Assembly (NCBI GenBank): GCA_963848495.1
Contig: CAWKDV010000002.1
Location: 682,001-746,000, forward strand
DNA length: 64,000 nt
DNA from: JAICJR01 sp963848495
GTDB lineage: Bacteria > Actinomycetota > Thermoleophilia > Solirubrobacterales > Thermoleophilaceae
Reading direction: 5' to 3'
Shown: positions 10,300-19,367 of the stretch, piece after piece
How the letters are laid out: every line of letters begins with the position of its first letter
How positions within the stretch are numbered: the first letter of the stretch is position 1
The notes under the pieces: model-generated
Databases searched by the model: none
Seen by the model: only the letters and a program-made list of their open reading frames with translations
Told to the model about the DNA's origin: nothing
Made by a program: the position numbers and the translations under genes

Positions 10300-11436
10300 A
10301 TGGCGGGGGGCGCCAGAGTGGTGCAGGCCGGGGAGGTTCGCTCGGCGAGGATCGAGTCGCTGCGAGCGATCGCGGCGCTCTCCGTGCTCGGCGGGCACGT
10401 GTTCCTGTTCAAGCTCAGCGCTGCCGGCGGCTTCGCGAATCGCCTCGTCGAGGCGGGCCGCTATGGGGTATGGCTGTTCTTCGCGCTCAGCGGCTACCTG
10501 CTGTTCCGGCCGTTCGTGCAGAGCCGCTACGGCGAAGGGGGCCCGATCGACCTTCGCCGCTACGCGCTCAACCGGGCGCTTCGCATTCTGCCGCTCTACT
10601 ACGTGGTGGTGGCCGTGCTGCTCGTGCTAAACGAGCACGGCGGCAGCTTTGGCCAGTGGTGGCGGTTCGCCACGCTCAGTGAGTCCTTCTTCCGCTCCAC
10701 GGTCGGCACCCTCGACACGCCGATCTGGTCGTTGGCGGTCGAGCTCCAGTTCTACGCACTGCTGCCGCTCCTGGCCTGGCTCCTACTGCGTGGGTCGAAG
10801 CGGCGCGCGGCACTGCTGCTCGGCGCACTGGCGGCCGCGAGCCTCGCGGTCTGGGCCGTAAAGGTGCACGCGCCGGCGGCCCCCGACCTGCGCTGGCGCT
10901 ACTCGCTGCCGGCGACCTTCCTCAACTTCACCTCGGGGATGTTCCTGGCGCTCGTGGCCACGGACCGCCGACGCCTGCCCGGCTCGACGGGGCTGATCAT
11001 CGCCTCGCTGCCGGTCTGGCTCGTCGCCTCGCAGGCGATCCGGTGGGCCGAGCCACTGTGCGCGCTCGCGGCGCTGCTCGTGGTGGCGGCGGTGGCCCTG
11101 CCGGTGCGCGAGGGAGCGCTCGTGCGGGCGCTCGGCTGGCGGCCACTGGCTGCGGCCGGGGTGGCGTCCTACAGCCTCTACCTCTGGCACGTGCCGCTGC
11201 TGCAGGCGCTCGAGCGCCCTGCGCAACTTGGGACGGCGGAGCTGCTCCTGGCGGGTGCGGCGCTGGCGCTGGCCACGGCCGGCGTCAGTTATCTCGTGGT
11301 TGAGCGGCCGTTCCTGCGGCTGCGCCGGCGCTGGGCGTCAGGGACGGGTGGCCAGCCAGAAGGCGTGGTGATAGCCATTCGAGCGCACGGGGAAGACCCG
11401 CGTCTCGATGCGCTCGAACCCGCGCTCGGCGAGTAG
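10300..11436 (+). CDS. Acyltransferase-3 family membrane O-acyltransferase
   Basis: The 378-residue protein begins with Arg-Ile-Glu-Ser-Leu-Arg-Ala-Ile-Ala-Ala-Leu, the start signature of acyltransferase-3 (OafA-like) enzymes, and has about ten hydrophobic helices. The family acetylates or acylates sugars of surface glycans. The N-terminal His of Leu-Gly-Gly-His-Val-Phe matches the catalytic His position. The recognisable domain ends near Val-Val-Glu-Arg-Pro-Phe-Leu-Arg-Leu. The last 30 or so residues run antisense into the convergent methyltransferase gene for 99 nt, so the true stop may have been lost or moved by an indel. Confidence 0.85.
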   Translation: MAGGARVVQAGEVRSARIESLRAIAALSVLGGHVFLFKLSAAGGFANRLVEAGRYGVWLFFALSGYLLFRPFVQSRYGEGGPIDLRRYALNRALRILPLYYVVVAVLLVLNEHGGSFGQWWRFATLSESFFRSTVGTLDTPIWSLAVELQFYALLPLLAWLLLRGSKRRAALLLGALAAASLAVWAVKVHAPAAPDLRWRYSLPATFLNFTSGMFLALVATDRRRLPGSTGLIIASLPVWLVASQAIRWAEPLCALAALLVVAAVALPVREGALVRALGWRPLAAAGVASYSLYLWHVPLLQALERPAQLGTAELLLAGAALALATAGVSYLVVERPFLRLRRRWASGTGGQPEGVVIAIRAHGEDPRLDALEPALGE

Positions 11437-12063
11437 CCGCCACACGGCCTCCCAGGGGTACTCGAGGTAGCGCACCGCGAAGTGCTCGCGACCCCGCTTC
11501 AGCGCGCGGCGGCTGCGCCAGAGCCGGAGCTCGCGCCGCATGCCGTTCAGCCCGCCCTGCCGGTCGGGACCAAGTGGGATGTGGATCATGATCGTGCCGC
11601 CTGGAGCCAGCACCCGCGCGGCCTCGGATAGATAGCGGCCGACCATCTGCTCGTCCTCCAGGTGCTGGAAGACGTGCACAGAGAAGACCGCATCGACCGA
11701 GGCATCCGGCAGCGGGACGTCCGCGCCGTCCACCTGGTGGAAACGGGCGTTGTCCGTCGCCGCGGCTCGTGCTTTCTCGATCATGTCGGCCGAGACGTCG
11801 AGCGCCTCCACGCGCTCGAACTCGCGCGCCAGCATGCGCGTGATGCGCCCCGCGCCGCAGCCGATCTCCAGGCAGCTCCCTGTGAGCTCGCCCGCGTAGT
11901 GCTGCCATTGCGAGCGGAAGTCCTCCCAGTCCGATTCACCGACCGCGTAGAAGTCCTGCGGGGCCCAGTCCTCGATGTCATGCCAGGTGAGGACGTGGTA
12001 GAGCGGCCGAGGTCCCCGCGCGATCTGCCTCCACTCGACCGTCGATCCATGACGCGTACCCAT
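11338..12063 (-). CDS. Class I SAM-dependent methyltransferase (type 11)
   Basis: A 241-residue methyltransferase with motif I Cys-Leu-Glu-Ile-Gly-Cys-Gly-Ala-Gly-Arg-Ile, the acidic post-I residue in Ala-Leu-Asp-Val-Ser-Ala-Asp-Met, and Phe-Gln-His-Leu-Glu-Asp. It is similar in layout to the methyltransferase at 9461. Its ATG (12061-12063, complement) overlaps the ATG of the divergent glycosyltransferase, so each promoter must lie inside the other gene, or one start is further downstream. The target is unknown but it lies inside the glycan locus. Confidence 0.83.
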   Translation of the reverse strand: MGTRHGSTVEWRQIARGPRPLYHVLTWHDIEDWAPQDFYAVGESDWEDFRSQWQHYAGELTGSCLEIGCGAGRITRMLAREFERVEALDVSADMIEKARAAATDNARFHQVDGADVPLPDASVDAVFSVHVFQHLEDEQMVGRYLSEAARVLAPGGTIMIHIPLGPDRQGGLNGMRRELRLWRSRRALKRGREHFAVRYLEYPWEAVWRLLAERGFERIETRVFPVRSNGYHHAFWLATRP

Positions 12064-13357
12064 GCGGCGGAAAGGTAGCGGCGAGCGACTGCCCCCGCGC
12101 CGGTTCGACGGCGACTATGCTCGCGCCCCCTTGCGGGTCCTCAGCGTGGGCAACATCTATCCGCCGCATGCACCGGGTGGCGGCTACGAGCTCACCTGGC
12201 GCTCGGCGAACGCTCACCTGCGGGCTCGCGGCCACGAGGTCCGCGTGCTGGCGAGCGTGCACCGCGAGCCGGGCGTGCCCGCGGAGGCGCTCGAGGACCC
12301 CGACGTCCATCGCGAGCTGCCGTGGTACTGGTGTGACCACGCCTTTCCCAAGCGCGGCCTGCGGGAGCGGGTTGCCCTCGAGCGCGAGGCGGCCGCGGTG
12401 CTCGAGCGCCATCTCGCAGACTTCCGCCCCGACGCGGTCTGCTGGTGGGGGATGGGCGGGATGCCGCTGGGGTTGATCGAGCGCGTGCGCCGCGCCGCCC
12501 TGCCGGCGGTGGGCGTCGTGGGTGATGAGTGGATGGTCTGGGGCCCCCGAGCGGACGGCTGGCTGCGCGCCTGTCGCCGGCTCGGGCCCGCGGCGCCGCT
12601 GGCCGAGCGCCTCACCGGGCTGCCCTGCCAGGTGCGGCTGGGTAATGCCGCCAACTGGCTCTTCAACAGCGAGGAGGTGCGCCGGCGAAGCGAGGCAGCC
12701 GCCGGGCCGCTCGAGCGGGCGCGCGTCGAGCACCCGGGCATCGAGGAGTCCCTGTTCGTCCCGAGCGAGCCGCGCCCGTGGGCCTGGCGCCTGCTGTATC
12801 TCGGCCGCATGGACGAGCGCAAGGGGGTGCACGTGGCGCTCGAGGCGCTGGCGCTACTGCCGCGCGAGGCCACGTTGACGCTGCAGGGGCGCGGCGACCC
12901 TGGCTACGTCGAGCGGCTGCGCCTGCGCGCGGCGGAGCTCAGCCTGAGGGACCGGGTCGTCTTCTCGGGTGAGCCGCGCGAGCGCCTGCCCGAGGTCTAC
13001 GCCGCCGCCGACGCCCTTCTCTTCCCGGTGCAGTGGGATGAGCCCTGGGGCCTCGTCCCACTCGAGGCGATGGCGGTCGGGCGCCCGGTGGTGGCGACCG
13101 GCACCGGGGGCTCCGCCGAGTACCTGCGTCACGAGGAGAACGCGCTGCTCTACTCGCCGCGCAACTCGGCCGAGGCGCTCGCCTCGGCCGTGCGGCGGCT
13201 CGCAGACAGTGAGCCGCTGCGGCTGCGCCTACGAGAAGGTGGCTTCCCTACAGCTGCCGCCTACGGCGAGCGCCGCTACAACGAGGCGATCGAGTCGGCG
13301 CTGGTGGAGGCAAGTGGCGCGCCGAGCTCGAGCCGACATTACCCTGCCGCGCCATGA
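12062..13357 (+). CDS. Glycosyltransferase family 4 (GT-B)
   Basis: The 431-residue protein has a GT4 architecture. The N-terminal acceptor domain includes Ala-Pro-Gly-Gly-Gly-Tyr-Glu, and the C-terminal glycosyltransferase group 1 domain begins near Leu-Leu-Tyr-Leu-Gly-Arg-Met-Asp-Glu-Arg-Lys-Gly. The donor-site element Glu-Pro-Trp-Gly-Leu-Val-Pro-Leu-Glu-Ala-Met-Ala fits the EX7E motif. It overlaps the next methyltransferase gene by 4 nt. The ATG at 12062 lies across the start codon of the divergent methyltransferase. Confidence 0.87.
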   Translation: MRRKGSGERLPPRRFDGDYARAPLRVLSVGNIYPPHAPGGGYELTWRSANAHLRARGHEVRVLASVHREPGVPAEALEDPDVHRELPWYWCDHAFPKRGLRERVALEREAAAVLERHLADFRPDAVCWWGMGGMPLGLIERVRRAALPAVGVVGDEWMVWGPRADGWLRACRRLGPAAPLAERLTGLPCQVRLGNAANWLFNSEEVRRRSEAAAGPLERARVEHPGIEESLFVPSEPRPWAWRLLYLGRMDERKGVHVALEALALLPREATLTLQGRGDPGYVERLRLRAAELSLRDRVVFSGEPRERLPEVYAAADALLFPVQWDEPWGLVPLEAMAVGRPVVATGTGGSAEYLRHEENALLYSPRNSAEALASAVRRLADSEPLRLRLREGGFPTAAAYGERRYNEAIESALVEASGAPSSSRHYPAAP

Positions 13358-14079
13358 CGACCGACACGATCACTCAGCGGGTGGAGGATCTCGGCTGGTA
13401 CCACACCCTGGAGCTCCCCGGTGGGCAGGTCACCGAGGGCATGTTCGACCTCCGAAACCAGATGCACCACTACGGGCTGCCGGAGCAGATGGACGGCGTG
13501 CGCGCGCTCGACGTGGGCACCTGGGACGGCTTCTGGGCCTTCGAGATGGAGAAGCGCGGCGCCGAGGTGGTGGCGCTCGACCTGGACGATGAGCGCGACC
13601 TCGACTGGCCGCCGCGGCGGCGGCCAAAGCAGTTCCCCGAGACGCCACGGGGCGCGGGCTTCCGCCTGGCCAAGGAACTGCTCGGCTCCAAGGTGGAGCG
13701 GGTGAACCTCAGCATCTACCACGCCACGCCGGAGGAGATCGGCCAGTTCGACTTCGTCTTCTGTGGCTCGGTGCTGATCCATCTGCGCGATCAGCTCCTG
13801 GCGCTCGAGCGCATCGCCGCGCTCTGCCGCGGCACCTTCGTGTCGGCGGAGGAGTACGACCCGCTGGCCAGCCTCGTGCCTTTCCCAGTCAACCGCTACT
13901 ACGCGGACCGCGACAGCGCCGTCGTCTACTGGCTGCCGGCCATCCGCACCTGGCGCCGCCTGCTCTGGACCGCCGGCTTCGACGAGGTCGAGCGTCGCTC
14001 CAAGTTCAAGGTGCGCGCCCGCGCGGGATGGAGCGTGCCCCACGTGGTGCACCACTGCTCGGGCAGCGCGACCGCCTAG
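13354..14079 (+). CDS. CmoB-like (DUF1698) methyltransferase
   Basis: This 241-residue SAM-dependent enzyme has the layout of the DUF1698 / tRNA mo5U methyltransferase-like group: Leu-Gly-Trp-Tyr-His-Thr near the N-terminus, Ala-Leu-Asp-Val-Gly-Thr-Trp-Asp-Gly-Phe-Trp as motif I, and Gly-Ser-Val-Leu-Ile-His-Leu-Arg-Asp later. Proteins of this shape in glycan loci are usually small-molecule or sugar methyltransferases rather than tRNA enzymes. That reading is an inference here. Its ATG overlaps the stop of the GT4 gene, so they are coupled, and its end overlaps the convergent acyltransferase by 4 nt. Confidence 0.82.
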   Translation: MTTDTITQRVEDLGWYHTLELPGGQVTEGMFDLRNQMHHYGLPEQMDGVRALDVGTWDGFWAFEMEKRGAEVVALDLDDERDLDWPPRRRPKQFPETPRGAGFRLAKELLGSKVERVNLSIYHATPEEIGQFDFVFCGSVLIHLRDQLLALERIAALCRGTFVSAEEYDPLASLVPFPVNRYYADRDSAVVYWLPAIRTWRRLLWTAGFDEVERRSKFKVRARAGWSVPHVVHHCSGSATA

Positions 14080-14609
14080 AGCCTGCGCACGAGCTTCGCC
14101 GGGACGCCGGCGTAGAGGGCGTGGGGCTCGAGGTCCGCGGTAACCACGGCGCCGGCCGCCACCATGCAGCCGTCGCCGATGGTCACGCCGGGAAGCACGA
14201 GGGCGCGGGCTCCGATCCACGCACCCTCCCCGATCTCGATCGGGGCGGTGTGGAAGGGGCCCATGCGCTGCAGCTCGCCGCCGAGCTGGTGGTTCGAGGT
14301 GATGAGCGCCACGCTCATGGCAACGCCTGTGCGGGCCCCAACGCTGATCCGGTCCTTGCTGTCGAAGTAGCAGCCGTGGTTGATCACCGCGTAGTCGCCG
14401 AGCGACACGTTCGCTCCGAAGAAGAAGCAGCCCGCTTCGACGATCGCCTTGTCGATCTCGATCCCGGCCGCGCGCAGGATGCGCGCCCGCGTCCGTCGGT
14501 CGAGCGCGGGCGAGGCCGCGGCGACATTGACGAGCCAGTGCCACCAGGCCGAGTCGACGTTGCGCCGCTTGAAGCCACGCGGGTCGAGTCGCTCGCGTAT
14601 CGGGATCAT
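14076..14609 (-). CDS. Left-handed beta-helix (hexapeptide) acyltransferase
   Basis: The 177-residue protein has hexapeptide repeats (for example Val-Ser-Leu-Gly-Asp-Tyr, Ile-Gly-Glu-Gly-Ala-Trp and Val-Thr-Ile-Gly-Asp-Gly) and ends with Tyr-Ala-Gly-Val-Pro-Ala-Lys-Leu-Val-Arg, as in WbbJ/maltose acetyltransferase-like O-acetyltransferases. A His in Thr-Ser-Asn-His-Gln is in the position of the catalytic base. The ATG at 14609 overlaps the TGA of the upstream glycosyltransferase (ATGA). It probably O-acetylates a sugar of the polymer. Confidence 0.87.
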   Translation of the reverse strand: MIPIRERLDPRGFKRRNVDSAWWHWLVNVAAASPALDRRTRARILRAAGIEIDKAIVEAGCFFFGANVSLGDYAVINHGCYFDSKDRISVGARTGVAMSVALITSNHQLGGELQRMGPFHTAPIEIGEGAWIGARALVLPGVTIGDGCMVAAGAVVTADLEPHALYAGVPAKLVRRL

Positions 14610-15464
14610 CAGGCCGGCGGTTGTACCGGCCGCGCGCGGCGCCCGCGCCACTTCCCGAGGAGCCGGGCCGCGCGGCGCCAGCCGATGCGCGCCCGCAGGT
14701 GCGAGCGGTAGCCGCCGAGATCGGTCCACCACTCCCGCACGAGGTCGCCCGCGCCGTAGGGCTCGAGCTCGAGGAACGACGCGTAGCCCGCCCACTCGTT
14801 GTAGGAGCGCCGGTAGGTGGCCGGCGGACCCTCATCGTGATGCGAGTGCTCGGTTGCCAAGCGCGGGTCGATCACGACGAGCCTGTCCCGGTGCAGCCAG
14901 TGCCAGGCCCACTCCTTGTCCTCGGTGCCGGGCAGCTCCGGGCGGAAGGGCCGCTCGCGCCAGAGCTCGGTGCGGAATGCGCCGGACGAGTTCGAGTAGC
15001 CCCAGAGGGGAAAGGCCTCGGCCAGCCGCTGGTCCTGCACCACGCGGTTGGCCAGCGGCCGGCCGTCGAAGCCCTTCGCGTAGCCGCAGGCGCAGGCCAC
15101 GCGCTCGTCCTCGAAGGGCTCGACGCAGCTGCTCGAGCCAGTGCTCGTCGGGCGGGAACGCGTGAGCGGACAGCGCGACGATCAGCGGCGTCTGCGCACC
15201 CTCGCAGCCGGTGTTGAGCGAACCGCCGTAGGTGAAGCTCTCGGCGGGGATCTCGATCACGCGCGCGCCGGCCTCGCGCGCGATCGCCACGGTGCGGTCG
15301 AGCGAGCCGGAGTCGACCACGACGACCTCCATCCGGTCGGCAAGCGTCTGCGCGTTCAGGCGAGCGAGCGTGGTGCCGATCCGGGCGGCCTCGTCCTTCG
15401 CGCGCACCACCACGCGCACCAGCGGCTCAGCGGACACGGGCGCGAATCGTAGGGACTGACGCAC
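14609..15464 (-). pseudogene. Glycosyltransferase family 2, frameshifted
   Basis: The sequence encodes a GT2 enzyme split over two frames. The N-terminal half contains Val-Val-Val-Asp-Ser-Gly-Ser-Leu-Asp-Arg-Thr and Leu-Ser-Ala-His-Ala-Phe-Pro. Near 15119-15127 the frame shifts by one base, after which Cys-Ala-Cys-Gly-Tyr-Ala-Lys-Gly-Phe, Gly-Ala-Phe-Arg and Gly-Thr-Glu-Asp-Lys-Glu-Trp-Ala-Trp follow, the usual acceptor-side motifs. Removing one base gives a continuous protein of about 284 residues. The start may be GTG at 15464 or at 15437. The ending overlaps the hexapeptide acyltransferase start. Confidence 0.8.
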
Positions 15465-15564
15465 GCGTCAACGCAGATGTGCAAACTACCCGGCGCACTG
15501 ACGCGTCTCGGGAGGACGCCGGGTGGTATTCGAGCAGGGGGATCACGCCTCGGGCGGGCGCAGG

Positions 15565-17085
15565 ATGGGCACGCTCGAGCGCCAGACGACGACGGTGGCG
15601 CCGCAGTCGCGGCGGCGGTTCGGGCCGCGCCTGCCGCGCGGCCTGCGCCGCAGCGCGGTGGAGCTTGGCGCCTTCCGCGAGGGCGAGCACTCGCAGTCGG
15701 TGCTCGACCGCGACACGCGCTTTCGCCGCGCCCTGGCGATCGCGGACGTGGCCGCCATGGTGGTCGCCTTCGCCGGAGTGCTGTTGCTCGGCGGCGGCTC
15801 GCCGGCGCCGACCGCGGTGCTGCTGGTCCCGCTGGTGGTAGCGGCCGGCAAGGTTGCGGGCCTGTATGACCGCGACGAGAACCTGCTGAGCAAGAGCACG
15901 ATCGACGAGCTGCCGGCGCTCCTGCAGATCGCCACGGTCTGTTCGCTTGCGGTGTGGCTCGGCGGTCGCGCGTTCGTGGCGGGCTCCCTCGGGCGAGTGG
16001 AGGTGATCGAGCTCTGGGCCCTGCTGTTCGTCGCGCTCGGCGCCGGCAGGTCGATCGCCCGCCGGACCGTCCTGCACACGAGCGCCGGCGAGCGCTGCCT
16101 CGTGCTCGGCGACCCGGCCGTGGCGGAGGCGCTGCGGAGCAAGCTCGAGGCCGGGCCGCTGATCAACGCCACGGTGGTCGGCTACATCCCGCTCGACGGC
16201 GGCAAGCGGCTGCACACGCTGCTCGACCCGGCGCCCGGCTCGCTGCCGTTGCTCGGCACCCTGAGCGACGTGGCCGGGGCGCTGTGGGAGCACCGCATCG
16301 ACCGCGTGCTGATAGACGCCAGCACGATCCCCGCGGGCGACCGCCTGCTCGACAAGATCAGGCTGATCAAGTCGGTGGGGGTGAAGGTCTCGCTCGTGCC
16401 GCGGCTGCTCGAGGTCGTGGGCTGGTCGGTGGCGCTCGACGACGTGGAGGGCATCCCGCTGCTCGGCGTGCGCGGCTACGGCCTCACGCAGTCTTCTCGC
16501 TTCCTCAAGCGCGCGCTCGACCTCGGCGGCTCGCTCGCAGCGCTGGTGCTGCTCGCGCCGCTGCTCGTGGCGATCGCGGTCGCGGTGCGGCTCAGCTCGC
16601 GCGGCCCGGTGCTGTTCCGCCAGCGCCGCGTGGGCCGCAACGGACGCACGTTCAACCTCCTCAAGTTCCGCACGATGCACGACGGCGCCGAGGCGGCGAA
16701 GCCGGGCCTGCTCGACCTCAATGAGGCGGACGGGCTATTCAAGATCGCCGACGACCCGCGCGTCACCCCGGTCGGCCGCGTGCTGCGCCGCGCGTCGCTC
16801 GACGAGCTGCCGCAGCTCGTGAACGTGCTGCGCGGCGAGATGAGCCTGGTCGGCCCGCGCCCGCTCGTGGTCGAGGAGGACAGCCTCGTGCAGGGCTGGC
16901 TCCGGCGGCGGCTCGACGTCACGCCCGGCATGACGGGCATGTGGCAGGTGCTCGGCTCGGCCCGAATCCCGCTGCACGAGATGGTGAAGCTCGACTACCT
17001 CTACCGGAGCAACTGGTCGCTCTGGCTCGACCTCAAGATCCTCCTACGAACGGTGCCCTTTGTCCTCGCGCGGCGTGGTCTCTAG
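15565..17085 (+). CDS. Polyprenyl glycosylphosphotransferase (initiating sugar transferase)
   Basis: This protein of about 506 residues matches the WcaJ/WbaP-type exopolysaccharide initiating enzymes, which transfer a sugar-1-phosphate to undecaprenyl phosphate. Hydrophobic segments lie in the first 150 residues and a CoA-binding-like middle follows. The C-terminal sugar transferase domain starts at Lys-Arg-Ala-Leu-Asp-Leu and shows Lys-Phe-Arg-Thr-Met, Arg-Ala-Ser-Leu-Asp-Glu-Leu-Pro-Gln and Val-Gly-Pro-Arg-Pro-Leu. An earlier GTG at 15523 is possible. It heads a rightward run with a GT4 gene (overlap 26 nt) and a GT26 gene. Confidence 0.9.
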   Translation: MGTLERQTTTVAPQSRRRFGPRLPRGLRRSAVELGAFREGEHSQSVLDRDTRFRRALAIADVAAMVVAFAGVLLLGGGSPAPTAVLLVPLVVAAGKVAGLYDRDENLLSKSTIDELPALLQIATVCSLAVWLGGRAFVAGSLGRVEVIELWALLFVALGAGRSIARRTVLHTSAGERCLVLGDPAVAEALRSKLEAGPLINATVVGYIPLDGGKRLHTLLDPAPGSLPLLGTLSDVAGALWEHRIDRVLIDASTIPAGDRLLDKIRLIKSVGVKVSLVPRLLEVVGWSVALDDVEGIPLLGVRGYGLTQSSRFLKRALDLGGSLAALVLLAPLLVAIAVAVRLSSRGPVLFRQRRVGRNGRTFNLLKFRTMHDGAEAAKPGLLDLNEADGLFKIADDPRVTPVGRVLRRASLDELPQLVNVLRGEMSLVGPRPLVVEEDSLVQGWLRRRLDVTPGMTGMWQVLGSARIPLHEMVKLDYLYRSNWSLWLDLKILLRTVPFVLARRGL

Positions 17086-18352
17086 AGCTCCGATCGCCTG
17101 CGTGGTGAGCCGCTACCCGGCGGTGTCGCACGCGTTCATCGTGCGCGAGGTGCGCGCGCTCCGGCGGCGGGGGCTGGACGTTCAGACGTTCACGATTCGG
17201 CGCCCCGCGCCGGGCGAGCTGCTGTCATCGGCCGACCGCGAGGAGCACGAGCGCACCTTCGCCGTGCTCCCGGCGCGTCTCTCCGCGCTCGCGGCCGCGC
17301 ACCTGCGCGCGCTCTTCACTCACCCGCTGCGCTACCTCGCCACCTTCGGCGCCGCCCTGAGGCACTCGCCGCCGGGCGCCCGCAACCGGCTCTGGCGCGT
17401 CTTCTACTTCGGGGAGGCGGTGCTCGTGTGGAGCGAGTGCCGGCGGCGGGGCATCCGCCACCTCCACGCCCACTTCGCCAACGTCGGCTGCGAGGTGGCG
17501 CTGCTCGCCGCGAAGCTCGGCGACTGGTCCTGGAGCTTCACGATGCACGGCTCCACCGAGCTGTTCGACGAGACACCGCACCGCCTGCCGGCCAAGATCC
17601 GCCGCGCCGCGCTGGTGGTCTGCAACAGCGACTTCACCCGCGCGCAGCTCATGAAGCTGGTCGACCGCGGCGAGTGGCCCAAGTTGAGGGTGGTCCGCTG
17701 CGGGCTCGACGCGGGCGCCTTCGCCGTGCGCCGGCACAGCAGCGCAGCGGGCCCGCTCCAGGTGCTCACGGTCGCACGGCTCGTGCCGGGCAAGGGCCAC
17801 GCGCTGCTGGTCGAGGCGCTCGCGGCGCTGCACAACCGCGGGATCGACCTCGAGGCGACGTTCGTCGGCGAGGGCCCGGAGCGCGCCGGCCTCGAGGCGC
17901 TGGCCGCGCAGCTTGGCGTGCCGGTGAGGTTCGCGGGCGCCATCGGCCAGGACGACCTGCCGACCTGGTATGCGAGCGCGGACGTCTTCTGCCTGCCGAC
18001 CTTCGCCGAAGGCCTCGGTGTGGTGCTGATGGAGGCGATGGCTGCGGGGCTGCCAGTGGTGAGCACGCGCGTGATGGGCGTGCCCGAGGTCGTTGAGGAC
18101 GGCGACTGCGGGCTGCTCGTTCCGCCCGGCCGGGCCGACGAGCTGGCCGCGGCGCTCGACCGCCTCGCCGCGAGCCCCGAGCTGCGCGAGCGCATGGGCC
18201 GCCGCGGCCGGGTGCGCGTGGAGCGCGAGTTCGCCCTCGACGCGGCCGCCGCCCGCCTCGCAGAGCTGTTCGACCAGACGTTGCCAGGGACCACCAATGG
18301 GCTGTTGCCGCCGGCGCCGGAGGGGCGCACGACGGCGGCGGCCGCGGCATAG
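17060..18352 (+). CDS. Glycosyltransferase family 4
   Basis: A 430-residue GT-B enzyme. The N-terminal domain has Ser-Arg-Tyr-Pro-Ala-Val-Ser-His-Ala-Phe and His-Leu-His-Ala-His-Phe-Ala-Asn, typical of colanic acid/exopolysaccharide glycosyltransferases. The C-terminal domain has Ala-Arg-Leu-Val-Pro-Gly-Lys-Gly and the donor-site Phe-Ala-Glu-Gly-Leu-Gly-Val-Val-Leu-Met-Glu-Ala. The TTG at 17060 and the GTG at 17075 are both possible starts, inside the end of the initiating transferase gene. Its TAG at 18350 overlaps the strong ribosome site of the next gene. Confidence 0.88.
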   Translation: MSSRGVVSRAPIACVVSRYPAVSHAFIVREVRALRRRGLDVQTFTIRRPAPGELLSSADREEHERTFAVLPARLSALAAAHLRALFTHPLRYLATFGAALRHSPPGARNRLWRVFYFGEAVLVWSECRRRGIRHLHAHFANVGCEVALLAAKLGDWSWSFTMHGSTELFDETPHRLPAKIRRAALVVCNSDFTRAQLMKLVDRGEWPKLRVVRCGLDAGAFAVRRHSSAAGPLQVLTVARLVPGKGHALLVEALAALHNRGIDLEATFVGEGPERAGLEALAAQLGVPVRFAGAIGQDDLPTWYASADVFCLPTFAEGLGVVLMEAMAAGLPVVSTRVMGVPEVVEDGDCGLLVPPGRADELAAALDRLAASPELRERMGRRGRVRVEREFALDAAAARLAELFDQTLPGTTNGLLPPAPEGRTTAAAAA

Positions 18353-18362
18353 GAGGGGCGCG

Positions 18363-19367
18363 ATGCGGGAGCGCGTGTCGCTGATGGGGATGGAGATCGA
18401 CAGGGTGACCGAGCACCAGGCGGTGGCCACCATCGGGAGCTCGCTCGAGGCGGGCCGGGGTGGCTGGGTGATCACGCCGAACCTCGAGCACCTGAGGCAG
18501 TTCCGCAAGCAGCGGAGCCTGCGGCCGCTGTTCGAGACCGCCGACCTGGTGCTGGCGGATGGCATGCCGCTCGTATGGGCGAGCCGCCTGGCAGGCACAC
18601 CCCTGCCGGCGCGGGTGGCGGGCTCCGACCTGATCTGGTCGCTGAGCTGCGAGGCCGGCAAGCGCGGGGCGTCGGTGTTCGTGCTCGGGGGCACGCGCGA
18701 GGCGGGCTGGGAGGCCACGCGGCGCCTCAAGGAGAAGTGTCCCGGCCTGCGAATCGCCGGCATGATCTACCCGCCGCACGGGTTCGAGCACGACGACGAG
18801 GCGATGGCCCAGATCGAAGCCACGCTCGAGGAGCTCCAGCCGGACATCGTCTACGTGGGGCTCGGCTTCCCCAAGCAGGAGCACGTGATCGCACGCCTGC
18901 GGGAGCGCTGCCCGCGCACCTGGTTCCTAGGGATCGGCATCAGCATCCACTTCGTCGGCGGCGAGGTGCGCCGCGCGCCGAGGTGGATGCAGCGCAGCGG
19001 CCTCGAGTGGGCCTACCGGCTGATCCAGGAGCCGCGCCGCCTGGCCAGCCGCTACCTGGTGCACGGCCTGCCGTTCGCGGCGCGCCTGCTGGCGCACGGG
19101 TTCGCCACGCGCCTGCGGCGGCTAGTCGCCGCCGTGGAAACCGCTGATCAAGCCGACCAGCGAGATCGCCAGCGCGATCCCCGCGCCCAGGGAGGCGAGG
19201 ACCAGCATCGCCTGGAGGCCGGGTCCCGCCGCCGCGCCGCGAATCGCCGGCTTCCAGTCCGATCTGAGCGCACGCAGAACGGTGGGGGCGTGGGCCAGGA
19301 AGTGAATGGCGAAGACCGCGGCCCAGATCCCGAAGCTCACCTTGTGGGCAGTGAGAACCCCGCCTGA
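18363..19367 (+). CDS. WecG/TagA/CpsF family glycosyltransferase (GT26)
   Basis: The protein carries the GT26 hallmarks Thr-Pro-Asn-Leu-Glu-His, Ala-Asp-Gly-Met-Pro-Leu-Val-Trp-Ala-Ser, Val-Gly-Leu-Gly-Phe-Pro-Lys-Gln-Glu and Gly-Ile-Gly-Ile-Ser. The family adds ManNAc-type residues to polyprenyl-linked intermediates. A clear AGGAGG lies at 18351-18356, 6 nt before the ATG. The domain ends near 19120. The remaining 80 residues are antisense to the next gene and have a shadow-like composition. In the +1 frame a TAG at 19123-19125 would make the two genes meet stop to stop, so a one-base insertion upstream is likely. Confidence 0.85.
   Translation: MRERVSLMGMEIDRVTEHQAVATIGSSLEAGRGGWVITPNLEHLRQFRKQRSLRPLFETADLVLADGMPLVWASRLAGTPLPARVAGSDLIWSLSCEAGKRGASVFVLGGTREAGWEATRRLKEKCPGLRIAGMIYPPHGFEHDDEAMAQIEATLEELQPDIVYVGLGFPKQEHVIARLRERCPRTWFLGIGISIHFVGGEVRRAPRWMQRSGLEWAYRLIQEPRRLASRYLVHGLPFAARLLAHGFATRLRRLVAAVETADQADQRDRQRDPRAQGGEDQHRLEAGSRRRAANRRLPVRSERTQNGGGVGQEVNGEDRGPDPEAHLVGSENPA

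Noticed and set aside
19128..19367. C-terminal extension of the GT26 protein as a real domain
   Set aside because: It is antisense to a convincing membrane protein, has a Gln/Arg/Asp-rich shadow composition, and the GT26 family normally ends before it.
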